From Bog-473 sp963756025 (lineage in GTDB: Bacteria > Actinomycetota > Acidimicrobiia > Acidimicrobiales > RAAP-2), in contig CAVWMF010000007.1 of the NCBI GenBank assembly GCA_963756025.1, positions 930,001 through 994,000 on the forward strand: DNA of 64,000 nt. The letters are read 5' to 3'. Positions 16,376 to 24,595 of the stretch are shown in pieces. The notes beneath the pieces were generated by a model. That model did not search any database. It was not told the DNA's origin and worked only from the letters and a program-made list of their open reading frames with translations. Every line of letters starts with the position of its first letter. Position 1 is the stretch's first letter. The translations under genes were made by a program, and so were the position numbers.

Positions 16376-17044
16376 TCAGTCGGTGCGGCCGGGTCGCACC
16401 TCGATGAAGAGCCCGTCGGCCTCGGCCGTGATCGTTCCCTCATGGGAGATGGCGGCCCACGTGTGCACCTTGCGACCCTCGCTGCCCCGACAGCGGGCCA
16501 CGAGATCCAACGGAGTCAGTAGGGGCGTGGGTCTGCGGTAGCGCACCGTCAGCGTCCCGGTCATCGCAGGTTTCTCGGCAATGACATTCGCCGCCCCCAT
16601 CAGCTCGTCGAAGAGCTCAGCGATCACCCCACCATGGACGAGCGTCGGCGGTCCCTCGTACTGGTAGTCGAACGTGACGCGGCCGTGGATCTCGGGCTGG
16701 CCGTCTTCACCTTCCCCCAGCCATACCTCGACGGGCGGCGCGATCGGATTGGCGTAGCCGATGATGGGACTGCTCGGGAAGAAGTCCTGCGGGTGCCCGG
16801 TCAGATCGGGCGCCGTACGGGCACGCCGCGAGACGTCTGCGCCGTTCTCCAGCTTCTCGGCGATCCGCTCGAGCTGTTCGGATGCCCGCAGCACCTCGTC
16901 GTCGGGGATCGGGTGGCCCACCGCAACGCCGCTGATGCGCCGGACGGCGGCCGCGAGCCGATTGATCGGCTCGTCCCCGGTCGATGTCGGTTCGCCCTGG
17001 CGCCCGGAGGAGTCGGGCGCGGGCGGTGGCAGCAGTCGGCTCAT
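16376..17044 (-). CDS. PaaI-type hotdog thioesterase
   Basis: The C-terminal half has the hotdog thioesterase signature PPTLVHGGVIAELFDELMGAA, here split at 20 residues as TLVHGGVIAELFDELMG, followed by GTLTVRYRRPTPL. The family hydrolyses acyl-CoA thioesters. The N-terminal 90 residues are an extension with predicted helices (ISGVAVGHPIPDDEVLRASE) whose role is unknown. ATG 17044 gives 222 residues and avoids overlap with the thiolase gene, whose stop lies 55 nt upstream. It is the last gene of an acyl-CoA dehydrogenase, thiolase, thioesterase run, suggesting release or quality control of acyl-CoA intermediates. Confidence 0.83.
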   Translation of the reverse strand: MSRLLPPPAPDSSGRQGEPTSTGDEPINRLAAAVRRISGVAVGHPIPDDEVLRASEQLERIAEKLENGADVSRRARTAPDLTGHPQDFFPSSPIIGYANPIAPPVEVWLGEGEDGQPEIHGRVTFDYQYEGPPTLVHGGVIAELFDELMGAANVIAEKPAMTGTLTVRYRRPTPLLTPLDLVARCRGSEGRKVHTWAAISHEGTITAEADGLFIEVRPGRTD

Positions 17045-17099
17045 TCTCTGGCGAAGGTCGGTAGCCCGGTCGGCGCCGTTGGCCGGCCGCTGGTGGTGT

Positions 17100-18272
17100 T
17101 CAGAGCCGCTCGATGATCGTTCCGGTGGCCAAGGCACCGCCACAGCACATCGAGACCAGCCCGTAGGTGGCATCCCGGCGTTCCAACTCGTGCAGGATCG
17201 TGGTGATCAGACGGCTGCCCGTGGCACCGACCGGGTGGCCCAGGGCGATGGCGCCCCCGTTGACGTTCACCTTGTCCATATCCGCGCCGTGCACCTTGGC
17301 CCAACTCATCACGACGGACGCAAAAGCCTCGTTGACCTCGAAGAGATCGATGTCGGCCATCGTCATCCCCGCCTTTTCGAGCACCTTGGATGTCGCGGAG
17401 ATCGGCCCGTCGAGGTGGTAGTAGGGATCCGAGCCGACGAGTACCTGCGCCACCACACGGGCCCGGGGGCGCAGGCCTTCGGCCTTGGCGCGCTCCTCCG
17501 ACATCCACAGCACCGCGGCCGCGCCGTCGGAGATCTGCGACGAGTTCCCCGCATGGTGCATGCCGGAGGGTAGGACAGGCTTGAGCTTGGCCAACCCGGC
17601 GGCCGTCGTCTCCCGGGGCCCCTGGTCCCGAGAGATCACCTGACGCTCCCCGGCGTGGTCGCCCCGGGGCCCTTCTTCCCCCACCGTCGGTGCCTCGACG
17701 GACACGATCTCCCGGGCGAACCGATCCTCGGCGACTGCCGCCGCTGCCCGCTGCTGCGAGGCCAGTCCGAGCCAATCGACGTCCTCGCGGGTGATCCCGT
17801 ACTTCTGCGAGATCCTCTCCGCCGCCGTGAACTGATCAGGCATGTCATAGGGCAGGTCGGCGGGGATCGAGCGCCCGACGCCCGAACCCGTGTTGGCGCC
17901 CAAGGGGATCCGGCTCATCGCCTCCACGCCGCAGGCGACGCCGACGTCGATCGCATCGGCGGCAACCAGGTTGTTGACGAAGTGATTGGACTGCTGGGAG
18001 GAGCCGCACTGACAGTCGATGGTCGTCGCCGCCACCTCGTAGGGGAGCCCGCTGAGCAACCATGCCGTGCGGGTCACGTTGAAGGCCTGCTCGCCCACCT
18101 GGGTGACGACGCCGCCGACCACCTGCTCGACCAGGGAGGGGTCGATCCCGGCTCGCTTCACCACCTCGACCTGCACGACGCCCAGAAGGTCGGCGGGCCG
18201 CAACCCCGACAGCCACCCATTGCGTTTCCCTATCGGCGTGCGGACCGCCTCGATGATGACCGGCTTCCCCAT
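17100..18272 (-). CDS. Acetyl-CoA acyltransferase (thiolase), FadA5-like
   Basis: The 390-residue enzyme is a degradative thiolase. The nucleophile is Cys89 in TIDCQCGSSQQSNH, with the catalytic His in ALGHPVGATGSR and the second Cys in MCCGGALATG. Many segments (VRTPIGKRNGWLSGL, GGVVTQVGEQAFN, SQISDGAAAVLWM, DPYYHLDGPISAT) resemble FadA5, the steroid side-chain thiolase of Mycobacterium. That makes a branched or steroid-like 3-ketoacyl-CoA substrate possible, although no sterol-ring genes are present. The gene lies 14 nt after the acyl-CoA dehydrogenase gene. Confidence 0.9.
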   Translation of the reverse strand: MGKPVIIEAVRTPIGKRNGWLSGLRPADLLGVVQVEVVKRAGIDPSLVEQVVGGVVTQVGEQAFNVTRTAWLLSGLPYEVAATTIDCQCGSSQQSNHFVNNLVAADAIDVGVACGVEAMSRIPLGANTGSGVGRSIPADLPYDMPDQFTAAERISQKYGITREDVDWLGLASQQRAAAAVAEDRFAREIVSVEAPTVGEEGPRGDHAGERQVISRDQGPRETTAAGLAKLKPVLPSGMHHAGNSSQISDGAAAVLWMSEERAKAEGLRPRARVVAQVLVGSDPYYHLDGPISATSKVLEKAGMTMADIDLFEVNEAFASVVMSWAKVHGADMDKVNVNGGAIALGHPVGATGSRLITTILHELERRDATYGLVSMCCGGALATGTIIERL

Positions 18273-18286
18273 GATTGCAGTCCTCC

Positions 18287-19441
18287 TCAGACCTTCTTGA
18301 GCAGCTCGCGGGCAATGACCACGCGCTGGACCTGGTTCGTTCCCTCGTAAATCTGCGTCACCTTGGCGTCGCGTAGAAAGCGTTCCACCGGGAAGTCCTT
18401 GGTGTAGCCGTAGCCGCCCAGGAGCTGGACCGCATCGATGGTGACCGACATGGACGTGTCAGAGGCGAACGCCTTGGCCATGGCGCCGAAAAGGGTCAGC
18501 TCACCGGTCGGATCGTCGTCCACCATGGCGCAGGCACGGTAGATCAGTGCCCGGGCCGCCTCGTTGCGCATGGCCATGTCCGCCAGCATGAAACGCAGCC
18601 CCTGAAAGTCGGCGATTGGGCCGCCGAACGCATGGCGCTGCTTCATGTAGGCGGCCGAATAGTCGATCGCGCCCTGGGCGATACCGACCGCCTGGGCCCC
18701 GATGGTGGGACGGCTCCGGTCCAACGTGTGCATGGCGATCGTGAAGCCCTGCCCTTCCTCCCCGATGCGGTGCGACGCCGGCACCCGGACCTCGTCCAGG
18801 ACGACTTCGCCGGTGGGGCTGCCCCGCATCCCCAGCTTGTCCTCGTGCTTTGCGATGGTGATGCCCCAGTCCCGCTCGACCAGGAAGCACGAGATACCCC
18901 GCCCGCCGGCGGCCGGGTCGGTTTTGGCGAAGACGATGTACACGTCCGAGATGCCGGCATTGGTGATCCAGTACTTGGACCCCGTCAAGATGTAGTCGTC
19001 ACCATCGCGCACGGCCCGGGTCCGCATGGAGGCGACGTCACTTCCGGCATCGGCCTCGGACAGGCAATAGCTCGCCTGGATTTCGCCGGACGCCACCCGG
19101 GGCAGGTACTGCTGCTTCAGGTCTTCGGAGCCCCAGTTCATCACCGGCAGCATGCCGAGCTTGGAGATGAGAATGGTGAGACACGTGGAGGCGCAGACCC
19201 GGGCGAGCTCCTCGGCGACGATGGCCTGCGTCACCATGTCCGCTCCGGCGCCGCCGTACGCTTCGGGAATACCGAGCGAGGGAAGCTCCATCTCCACACA
19301 GGCGGCAAACGACTTCCACGGGAACACGGCGTCGCGATCGACTTCGACCGCATGGGGGGCGATCCGCTCCTCCGCGAACTGGCGCATCGTGTCGCGAAAT
19401 TGTCGTTGCTCGTCGGTCAGGGCAAAGGTCGAGTTCGTCAC
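18287..19441 (-). CDS. Acyl-CoA dehydrogenase (short/branched-chain type)
   Basis: The FAD-dependent enzyme introduces the alpha-beta double bond into acyl-CoA. Signatures are CLSEADAGSDVASM, GSKYWITNAGISDVYIVFA (FAD and substrate region), and QLLGGYGYTKDFPVERFLRD near the C terminus. The catalytic Glu follows in QIYEGTNQVQRV, the position used by short- and medium-chain enzymes. I chose GTG 19441 (VTNSTFALTDEQ), which gives 384 residues, the family norm; the frame opens at 19651 but the extra 70 residues look like non-coding sequence. It is cotranscribed with the thiolase. Confidence 0.92.
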   Translation of the reverse strand: MTNSTFALTDEQRQFRDTMRQFAEERIAPHAVEVDRDAVFPWKSFAACVEMELPSLGIPEAYGGAGADMVTQAIVAEELARVCASTCLTILISKLGMLPVMNWGSEDLKQQYLPRVASGEIQASYCLSEADAGSDVASMRTRAVRDGDDYILTGSKYWITNAGISDVYIVFAKTDPAAGGRGISCFLVERDWGITIAKHEDKLGMRGSPTGEVVLDEVRVPASHRIGEEGQGFTIAMHTLDRSRPTIGAQAVGIAQGAIDYSAAYMKQRHAFGGPIADFQGLRFMLADMAMRNEAARALIYRACAMVDDDPTGELTLFGAMAKAFASDTSMSVTIDAVQLLGGYGYTKDFPVERFLRDAKVTQIYEGTNQVQRVVIARELLKKV

Positions 19442-19511
19442 CCCTTCATTCTCGCAGAGGTGGTCGGGTGCTCCCCCCGGCCTCCGTGCACGGTCCGTGA
19501 GCCCGGTTGCT

Positions 19512-20048
19512 TCAGGCGGTGGCACCCGGCTCAGCGACGGCCGGAGTGACCGCTCCGACCGGCTCGAGCCGGGCCTGGGCTTCGGCGGGGGTGAGTCGGA
19601 GGCTCTGGTCAGGGATGGCGTCGACCAGGCGGCGTTGGGCCACGTAGTCATGGGACACCGACGAGAACGCCTGGCGGCGGACAGCGACCAGGTCCCCGGG
19701 GGGATTGTCGACCAGGAATCCGAACAGTGCCAACGCGACCTGGACGTCGTAGATGCTTGGCCCGCGGCCGTAGAGGGCGGCCCGGCGGGCCGCGATCAGC
19801 GCGCTGCCGAGGAGGACGTCATGCTCGGTCTCACCCTCGGTGAGCTTCAGGTCGTGGGCGAACCGCCCGGCCAGCCGTAGGGCGAACCCGGCGTCGGAAC
19901 CGGGGGTGCCGATGCTCGGTCCCTTGGGGGCGATGGGCGTTCTGAGCTCGGCGGGGCGGCTCGTCGTCCAGGCCTCCGGCACGTGGAGGTGGCGTGCCGG
20001 CCGCACCTGGTCCGCCTCGGTGATGGGGACAAAGGTCGGCTGAGTCAT
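19512..20048 (-). CDS. Conserved-looking protein of unknown function
   Basis: The 178-residue protein has no signal peptide, membrane segment or recognisable motif. It contains a helical middle (LRLAGRFAHDLKLTEGE, LLGSALIAARRAALYGRGPS) and a Pro/Ala-rich C terminus. It sits 21 nt after cimA and 70 nt before the acyl-CoA dehydrogenase gene on the same strand, bridging the amino acid and acyl-CoA genes in what could be one transcript. Codon use is like its neighbours, which supports it being a real gene. Confidence 0.7.
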   Translation of the reverse strand: MTQPTFVPITEADQVRPARHLHVPEAWTTSRPAELRTPIAPKGPSIGTPGSDAGFALRLAGRFAHDLKLTEGETEHDVLLGSALIAARRAALYGRGPSIYDVQVALALFGFLVDNPPGDLVAVRRQAFSSVSHDYVAQRRLVDAIPDQSLRLTPAEAQARLEPVGAVTPAVAEPGATA

Positions 20049-20069
20049 AGCCGGGCAGGCTAGTCGGGG

Positions 20070-21827
20070 TCAGGCCCCGTGAACGAGCCCGAAGACGACC
20101 GAGTCGTACAGCGCCTGCCAGCTGGCCTCGATGATGTTCTCGGACACCCCGATGGTCGTCCAGACCGTCTCGCCGTCAGTGGTGTCCACCAGGACGCGCG
20201 TGACCGCCCCGGTGCCCTTACCCGTGTCCAGCACCCGGACCCGGTAATCGGTCAGGTGGATGGTGGAAAGGACCGGGAACTTGGGCCCGATGGCGCCCCG
20301 GAGCGCGGCGTCGAGGGCGTTCACCGGGCCGTTTCCTTCGGCGGTGGCGACGATCCGTTCCCCTCCGACATGCACCTTGACGGTGGCTTCGGTCGTCACG
20401 CCGAATGGCGCACTCGTGGTCCCTTCGGCGTTCTCGCCGTGGTCGGTGATGATCCGGAACGACTCGACGGTGAAGAAGTCCGGCGTCCAACCGGTCGCCC
20501 GTCGCAGAAGCAGCTCGAGCGAGCCGTCAGCCACCTCGAAGTGGTAGCCCTCGTGCTCCAATCGCTTGAGCTCGTCGAGCACGCGGCCGAGGACCTCGCC
20601 GTCGAGCTCCAGGCCGAGCTCGGCCGCCTTCATGGCGAGCGTCGAGCGGCCGGCCATCTCCGAGACCACGACGCGGGTGCCGTTCCCGACAGAGCTCGGG
20701 ACGACGTGCTCGTAGAGGTCCGCACTGCGCGCCACGGCACTGGCGTGCAGGCCGCCCTTGTGGGCGAAGACGGAGTTGCCGACGAAGGCCTGCTGGGGGT
20801 TCGGCGCGATGTTCACCAGCTCCGCGATGTGGTGGGACACCGGCGTGAGGCGCTCCAGGCGGTCGGCCGGGATCGTCCGGATGTGCAGCTTGAGCGAGAG
20901 GTTGGGGATGGCAGCGGACAGGTCGGTATTGCCGGCCCGCTCCCCGTACCCGTTGATACAGCCCTGGACCTGCGTCACCCCGGCCTGGACGGCGACCAGG
21001 GAATTGGCGACCGCACACCCGGCATCGTTGTGGCAGTGGATGCCGAGTTGGGTGCTGGTGCGGGCGCGCACTTCGGCCACCGCCCTCCCGACCGCGTCGG
21101 GCAACGACCCACCGTTCGTATCGCACAGCACGAGCGCTTCGGCCCCCTCTTCCTCGGCTGCGGCCAGGACTGAAAGTGCGAAATCGGGGTTGTTCCGATA
21201 CCCGTCGAAGAAGTGCTCGGCATCGAGGAAGACGCGCAGGTCATGGGCGACGAGGTAGCGCACCGAATCGCGCACCATGTCGACGGCTTCGTCGAGCGAG
21301 GTGCGGAGCGCCTCGGCGACGTGGCGGTCCCACGTCTTGGCCACGATGCAGGCGACCGGCGCTCCGGCCTCGATGAGGTTGGCCAGGACGGCGTCATCTT
21401 CGGGGCGCACCCCGGCACGGCGCGTCGACCCGAAGGCGACCAGCGTCGCCGTGGAGAGCTTCAGCTCCTGGCGGGCCCGGGCGAAGAACTCGATGTCCTT
21501 GGGATTGGCCCCCGGCCACCCGCCCTCGATGAAGGTGACCCCGAGATGGTCGAGCTGCTCGGCCACCCGGAGCTTGTCGGCCACGGTGAGCGAGAGCCCT
21601 TCCTGCTGGCTCCCGTCGCGCAGGATGGTGTCGAAGATGTCGACCGATTCGGGCAGCTCCGGGACCTCGTAATCGTGCGCCAGGTGCGAGTGCCCGTGGG
21701 ACGCACCGTGGGTATGGCCCCCTTCGGGGGCGTGGGTATGGCCCCCTTCGGGGGCGTGGGTATGGCCCCCTTCGGGGGCGTGGGTATGGCCCCCTTCGGG
21801 TGCGTGGGTATGCCCGTCAGTCGACAT
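20070..21827 (-). CDS. cimA: (R)-citramalate synthase CimA with a histidine-rich N-terminal extension
   Basis: CimA condenses pyruvate and acetyl-CoA to citramalate, giving 2-oxobutyrate for isoleucine without threonine deaminase. The TIM-barrel domain starts at about residue 55 with VDIFDTILRDGSQQEGLSLT. The metal ligands are in GIHCHNDAGCAVANS, and NGYGERAGNTD is the family signature. The C-terminal leucine/isoleucine-binding regulatory domain spans roughly 420-585. Residues 5-50 are unusual: four tandem HTHAPEGG units, then HTHGASHGHSH. ATG 21827 overlaps the ilvE stop by 11 nt. The total is 585 residues, of which about 50 are extra. It belongs to the leuB-ilvE-cimA operon. Confidence 0.93.
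   Translation of the reverse strand: MSTDGHTHAPEGGHTHAPEGGHTHAPEGGHTHAPEGGHTHGASHGHSHLAHDYEVPELPESVDIFDTILRDGSQQEGLSLTVADKLRVAEQLDHLGVTFIEGGWPGANPKDIEFFARARQELKLSTATLVAFGSTRRAGVRPEDDAVLANLIEAGAPVACIVAKTWDRHVAEALRTSLDEAVDMVRDSVRYLVAHDLRVFLDAEHFFDGYRNNPDFALSVLAAAEEEGAEALVLCDTNGGSLPDAVGRAVAEVRARTSTQLGIHCHNDAGCAVANSLVAVQAGVTQVQGCINGYGERAGNTDLSAAIPNLSLKLHIRTIPADRLERLTPVSHHIAELVNIAPNPQQAFVGNSVFAHKGGLHASAVARSADLYEHVVPSSVGNGTRVVVSEMAGRSTLAMKAAELGLELDGEVLGRVLDELKRLEHEGYHFEVADGSLELLLRRATGWTPDFFTVESFRIITDHGENAEGTTSAPFGVTTEATVKVHVGGERIVATAEGNGPVNALDAALRGAIGPKFPVLSTIHLTDYRVRVLDTGKGTGAVTRVLVDTTDGETVWTTIGVSENIIEASWQALYDSVVFGLVHGA
21708..21815 (-). repeat. 24-bp tandem repeat coding for the His-rich start of CimA
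   Basis: The word GTGGGTATG recurs at 21708, 21732, 21756, 21780 and 21804, exactly 24 bp apart. Four full units plus a partial fifth encode HTHAPEGG repeats in frame. The units are almost identical at DNA level, including third positions, so the array is recent or is kept uniform by slippage. Confidence 0.95.
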
Positions 21828-22746
21828 GATCCAACCAGTCCTTGTAGCGATCGACCTCGCCCCGCACGGCCGCGAAGTAGGTCTGCTGCACTTCGACGGT
21901 GATCGGACCCGGCTTGCCGTTCCCGACCTCGCGGTCATCCACGGCACGGATGGGCACGACCTCGGCCGCGGTCCCGGTGAGGAACGCCTCGTCGGCCAGG
22001 TAGAGGTCGGTGCGGATGATCTGCTCGTGGCGCACCTCGATGCCGAGGTCGGCGGCGATGGTCTCGACCGAGCTCTGGGTGATGCCGTCGAGTGCGCCCG
22101 CGTCCGACGTCGGCGGGGTCAGCAGGACACCGTCACGCACGATGAAGATGTTCTCACCCGTGCACTCGCTCACCGTCCCGTTGGGTGCGAGCAGGATCGC
22201 TTCGTCGTAGCCGGCCTTGATCGCCTCCACCTTGGCCAGCGACGAGTTCACGTACATTCCGGTCCCCTTGGCGGCGGTGGGAACTGCGTTGGGATCGTGA
22301 CGCCGCCAGGAGCTCACCTTGCACGTCACACCGTTGGCCACGCCGTCATCGCCCAGGTAGGTGCCCCACGGCCAGGCGGCGATGGACACGTTGGTCGGGC
22401 AGGGCAAGGGGTTCAATCCCATTTCGCCGTAGCCGAGGTAGACCAGAGGCCGCAGGTAGCAGCCGTCGTTGAGCCCGTTGACCCGGACGACCTCGCGGGT
22501 GGCCTCCACGATCTCGTCGACCGTGAAGGGGATGTCGATCATGAACACCTTGGCCGAGGCGAAGAGGCGGCGGATGTGGTCGCCCAGGCGGAACACGGCC
22601 ACCCCGCTCGAGGTCGGGTAGGCCCGGATCCCTTCGAACACGCCGGATCCGTAGTGCATGGTGTGCGTGAGCACGTGCACCTTGGCGTCGGCCCAGTCGA
22701 CGAGCTCGCCGTCCATCCAGATCTTCTCGGTCGGGGTAATGGGCAT
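21817..22746 (-). CDS. ilvE: Branched-chain amino acid aminotransferase
   Basis: This fold-type IV PLP enzyme makes the last transamination to valine, leucine and isoleucine. The 309-residue length and MDGELVDWADAKVHVLTHTM start are typical. The PLP lysine is Lys160 in TAAKGTGMYVNSSLAK, and the cofactor phosphate site is shown by VSECTGENIFIV and FLTGTAAEVVPI. It lies 3 nt after leuB and overlaps cimA by 11 nt, so translation is probably coupled. Control by the leuB leader attenuator is expected. Confidence 0.95.
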   Translation of the reverse strand: MPITPTEKIWMDGELVDWADAKVHVLTHTMHYGSGVFEGIRAYPTSSGVAVFRLGDHIRRLFASAKVFMIDIPFTVDEIVEATREVVRVNGLNDGCYLRPLVYLGYGEMGLNPLPCPTNVSIAAWPWGTYLGDDGVANGVTCKVSSWRRHDPNAVPTAAKGTGMYVNSSLAKVEAIKAGYDEAILLAPNGTVSECTGENIFIVRDGVLLTPPTSDAGALDGITQSSVETIAADLGIEVRHEQIIRTDLYLADEAFLTGTAAEVVPIRAVDDREVGNGKPGPITVEVQQTYFAAVRGEVDRYKDWLDHVD

Positions 22747-22749
22747 TTC

Positions 22750-23790
22750 TCAGAGCCTTTCTGCAATGGCGTCGCCCACGGCCGTCGTGGACAGTTGTGC
22801 GGGTGGTGTGGCCGACATGGCGTCGGACTGCTCCGAAAGCGCCTTGAGGATCCTCTGCGCCGGGTCGTGCTCTCCGAGATGCTCGAGCATGAGGGCGGCG
22901 GAGTGGATGGCGGCCAACGGGTTGGCGATCCCCTTGCCGGCGATGTCGTGCGCGGCGCCGTGCACGGGCTCGAAGAGCGACGGTCCCGTCCGATCCGGGT
23001 TGAGGTTGGCGGAGGCCGCGAAGCCGATGCCCCCGCTGACCGCGCCGGCCAGGTCCGTCAGGATATCCCCGAAAAGGTTGTCGGTCACGATGACGTCGTA
23101 GCGGCCGGGCTGCTCCACCAAGTAGATGCAGGCGGCATCGACGTGGTTGTAGTCCCAGGTGATGTCGGGGAACTCCGACGAGACTTCCGTCACGGTGCGA
23201 TTCCACAGGTCGCCGGCGAAGGTGAGCACGTTCGTCTTGTGCACCAGCGTCAGGTGCCGCCGCGGTCGTTGCGCCGCCAGCTCGAAGGCGAAGCGCACAC
23301 ACCGCTCGGCGCCATGGCGGGTGTTCACCGAGCCCTGGGTGGCCACCTCGTACGGGGTCCCCTTGCGCAGGAACCCGCCCTCCCCCGCATAGGTCCCCTC
23401 GGTGTTCTCGCGGATGACGACGAAGTCCGCTCCTTCGGCGATCGAGCCGGGGATGCCCTTGAACGGGCGGAGGTTGACGTAGAGGTCGAGGGAGAACCGC
23501 AGCCGGAGCAGGAGGCCGCGCTCGAGGGCGCCGGGCGGGACGGACGTGTCGCCCACCGGGGGCCCGACCGCGCCGAGGAGAATGGCGTCGTAGCCCCGGA
23601 GCTCCTCGAGCACCTCGTCGGGCAGGATGCTGCCGTCGCGCAGATAGCGGGCGGCGCCCAGATCGAACTCGGTGGTCTGGAGCTCGACGCCTGCGGCGGC
23701 GACCACCTTGAGCGCCTCGGCGCAGACCTCGGGCCCGATGCCGTCACCGCCGATGACCGCAACCCGCTTCTTGACCGTGCCTGTGCTCAC
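22750..23790 (-). CDS. leuB: 3-isopropylmalate dehydrogenase
   Basis: LeuB oxidatively decarboxylates 3-isopropylmalate with NAD+. Seen are RVAVIGGDGIGPEV at the N terminus, FVVIRENTEGTYAGEGG in the substrate site, VDAACIYLVEQPGRYDVIVTD split around the metal-binding Asp (YDVIVTDNLFGDILTD), and PVHGAAHDIAGKGIANP for cofactor binding. GTG 23790 is preferred because AGGAT lies 6 nt upstream; ATG 23826 in the same frame has no clear ribosome site. The product is 346 residues. It is the first structural gene after an attenuator and leads the leuB-ilvE-cimA operon. Confidence 0.94.
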   Translation of the reverse strand: MSTGTVKKRVAVIGGDGIGPEVCAEALKVVAAAGVELQTTEFDLGAARYLRDGSILPDEVLEELRGYDAILLGAVGPPVGDTSVPPGALERGLLLRLRFSLDLYVNLRPFKGIPGSIAEGADFVVIRENTEGTYAGEGGFLRKGTPYEVATQGSVNTRHGAERCVRFAFELAAQRPRRHLTLVHKTNVLTFAGDLWNRTVTEVSSEFPDITWDYNHVDAACIYLVEQPGRYDVIVTDNLFGDILTDLAGAVSGGIGFAASANLNPDRTGPSLFEPVHGAAHDIAGKGIANPLAAIHSAALMLEHLGEHDPAQRILKALSEQSDAMSATPPAQLSTTAVGDAIAERL

Positions 23791-23856
23791 TGATCCTGCC
23801 CTTGTCCTTTTCTTCGCTTTTGCCATTTCTTGGCTGTGCTCTCTGACCGGGAATTG

Positions 23857-23882
23857 AAAAACCGCCCACGCAGTGGACGGTT
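23857..23882 (-). terminator. Intrinsic terminator (attenuator) in the leuB leader
   Basis: On the minus strand a 10-bp stem, AACCGTCCAC paired with GTGGGCGGTT (one G-T pair), encloses a 3-nt TGC loop and ends in a run of five T. It lies 67 nt upstream of the chosen leuB start and downstream of a short leader ORF, so it is placed to stop transcription before leuB when branched-chain amino acids are plentiful. Confidence 0.85.
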
Positions 23883-23886
23883 GAGC

Positions 23887-23909
23887 GGCGCGCGGGGGTG
23901 TGGCGCGCC
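23887..23909 (-). promoter_or_regulatory. Leader hairpin directly after the leuB leader ORF
   Basis: GGCGCGC and GCGCGCC form a perfect 7-bp stem around a 9-nt loop and begin at the last base of the leader stop codon. Its place between leader ORF and terminator matches the pause or protector hairpin of ribosome-mediated attenuators. The competing antiterminator fold has not been worked out. Confidence 0.7.
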
Positions 23910-23947
23910 TAGTGAATAATGCCTACAACGTGCTCGGAGAGGTGCAT
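23909..23947 (-). CDS. leuB leader peptide (MHLSEHVVGIIH)
   Basis: A 12-residue ORF, ATG 23947 to TAG, encodes MHLSEHVVGIIH, in which five of twelve residues are branched-chain (Leu, Val-Val, Ile-Ile). GAGGGGG lies just before the ATG. It is followed by a hairpin and an intrinsic terminator upstream of leuB. Ribosome stalling at the Val-Val or Ile-Ile codons when their charged tRNAs are scarce would favour read-through. The mix of Val and Ile suits an operon that contains ilvE and cimA as well as leuB. Confidence 0.75.
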   Translation of the reverse strand: MHLSEHVVGIIH

Positions 23948-23956
23948 AACCCCCTC

Positions 23957-23985
23957 AGTCTCCCGCGGCTGACGAGTCCCGTCAA
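23957..23985 (-). promoter_or_regulatory. Promoter of the leuB leader operon
   Basis: Minus-strand TTGACG (+ strand 23980-23985) and GAGACT (23957-23962) are 17 nt apart. The leader ATG follows 9 nt after the -10 box, so the 5' untranslated part would be only a few nucleotides. The -35 is strong and the -10 is weak. The same geometry is found at leuA and ilvB. Confidence 0.6.
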
Positions 23986-24091
23986 CCACACGGCTCCCGG
24001 GACGTCGCCCCGCCACCTCGGGGGCGATTAGCGTGAGAGCCGCCGTCGAGCCGCAATTCGCCGCCGGCACCCTCCATCCGAAGGACACGCG

Positions 24092-24595
24092 GTGACCAAT
24101 CCATCAATCAACGACGAGACCGTGACAGCGAACCTCACCCAGGGCACCTACGACCGCCTGCTGGCCGAGCTCGAGGATCTCACGACCCGGGGACGGGTCG
24201 AGATCGCCGAGCAGATCGAGTCCGCCCGCGCCCTCGGGGACCTGAGCGAGAACGGCGACTACCACGCCGCCAAGGACTTCCAGGGAAAGATGGAGTCGCG
24301 CATCCGCCAGCTCCAGGCGCTCCTCAAGAACGTCGAGGTGCTGGACGAAAGCGAGCCCCGGGACGGCAGCGTGTCGACGGGGAGCACGGTGACCCTGCGT
24401 TACGAGGGCGACGACGAGGACGACACGCAGCAGTTCTTCGTGGGATCCATCGAGGAGCGCCAGGGCGACTTGCCGGTGCTCTCTCCGAGCGCACCGTTGG
24501 GCCAGGTTCTCCTGGGCAAGAGCGCAGGGGACACCGTCGAGTACAAGGCGCCCGGCGGCATCCTCCGCGTGGCCATTGTGGCGGTGGACCAATGA
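24092..24595 (+). CDS. greA: Transcription elongation factor GreA
   Basis: GreA rescues backtracked RNA polymerase by stimulating transcript cleavage in the secondary channel. The 167-residue product has the N-terminal coiled coil, with the loop ARALGDLSENGDYHAAKD carrying the acidic D-L-S-E-N-G-D tip, and the C-terminal FKBP-like domain ending in SPSAPLGQVLLGKSAGDTVE (PLGQVLLGKSAGD). The start is GTG. It overlaps leuC by 4 nt (ATGA), an unexpected pairing of a general transcription factor with leucine genes. Its promoter must lie in the 144 bp shared with the divergent leuB leader. Confidence 0.95.
   Translation: MTNPSINDETVTANLTQGTYDRLLAELEDLTTRGRVEIAEQIESARALGDLSENGDYHAAKDFQGKMESRIRQLQALLKNVEVLDESEPRDGSVSTGSTVTLRYEGDDEDDTQQFFVGSIEERQGDLPVLSPSAPLGQVLLGKSAGDTVEYKAPGGILRVAIVAVDQ

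Noticed and set aside
18287..19651. 454-residue version of the acyl-CoA dehydrogenase
   Set aside because: The first 70 residues look like translated non-coding sequence, and GTG 19441 gives the normal family start and length.
21708..21815. Repeat array considered as CRISPR
   Set aside because: The 24-bp units are directly adjacent, have no spacers, and are in frame as HTHAPEGG in CimA.
21826..23793. 655-residue plus-strand open frame opposite ilvE and leuB
   Set aside because: Antisense shadow of two complete biosynthetic genes.
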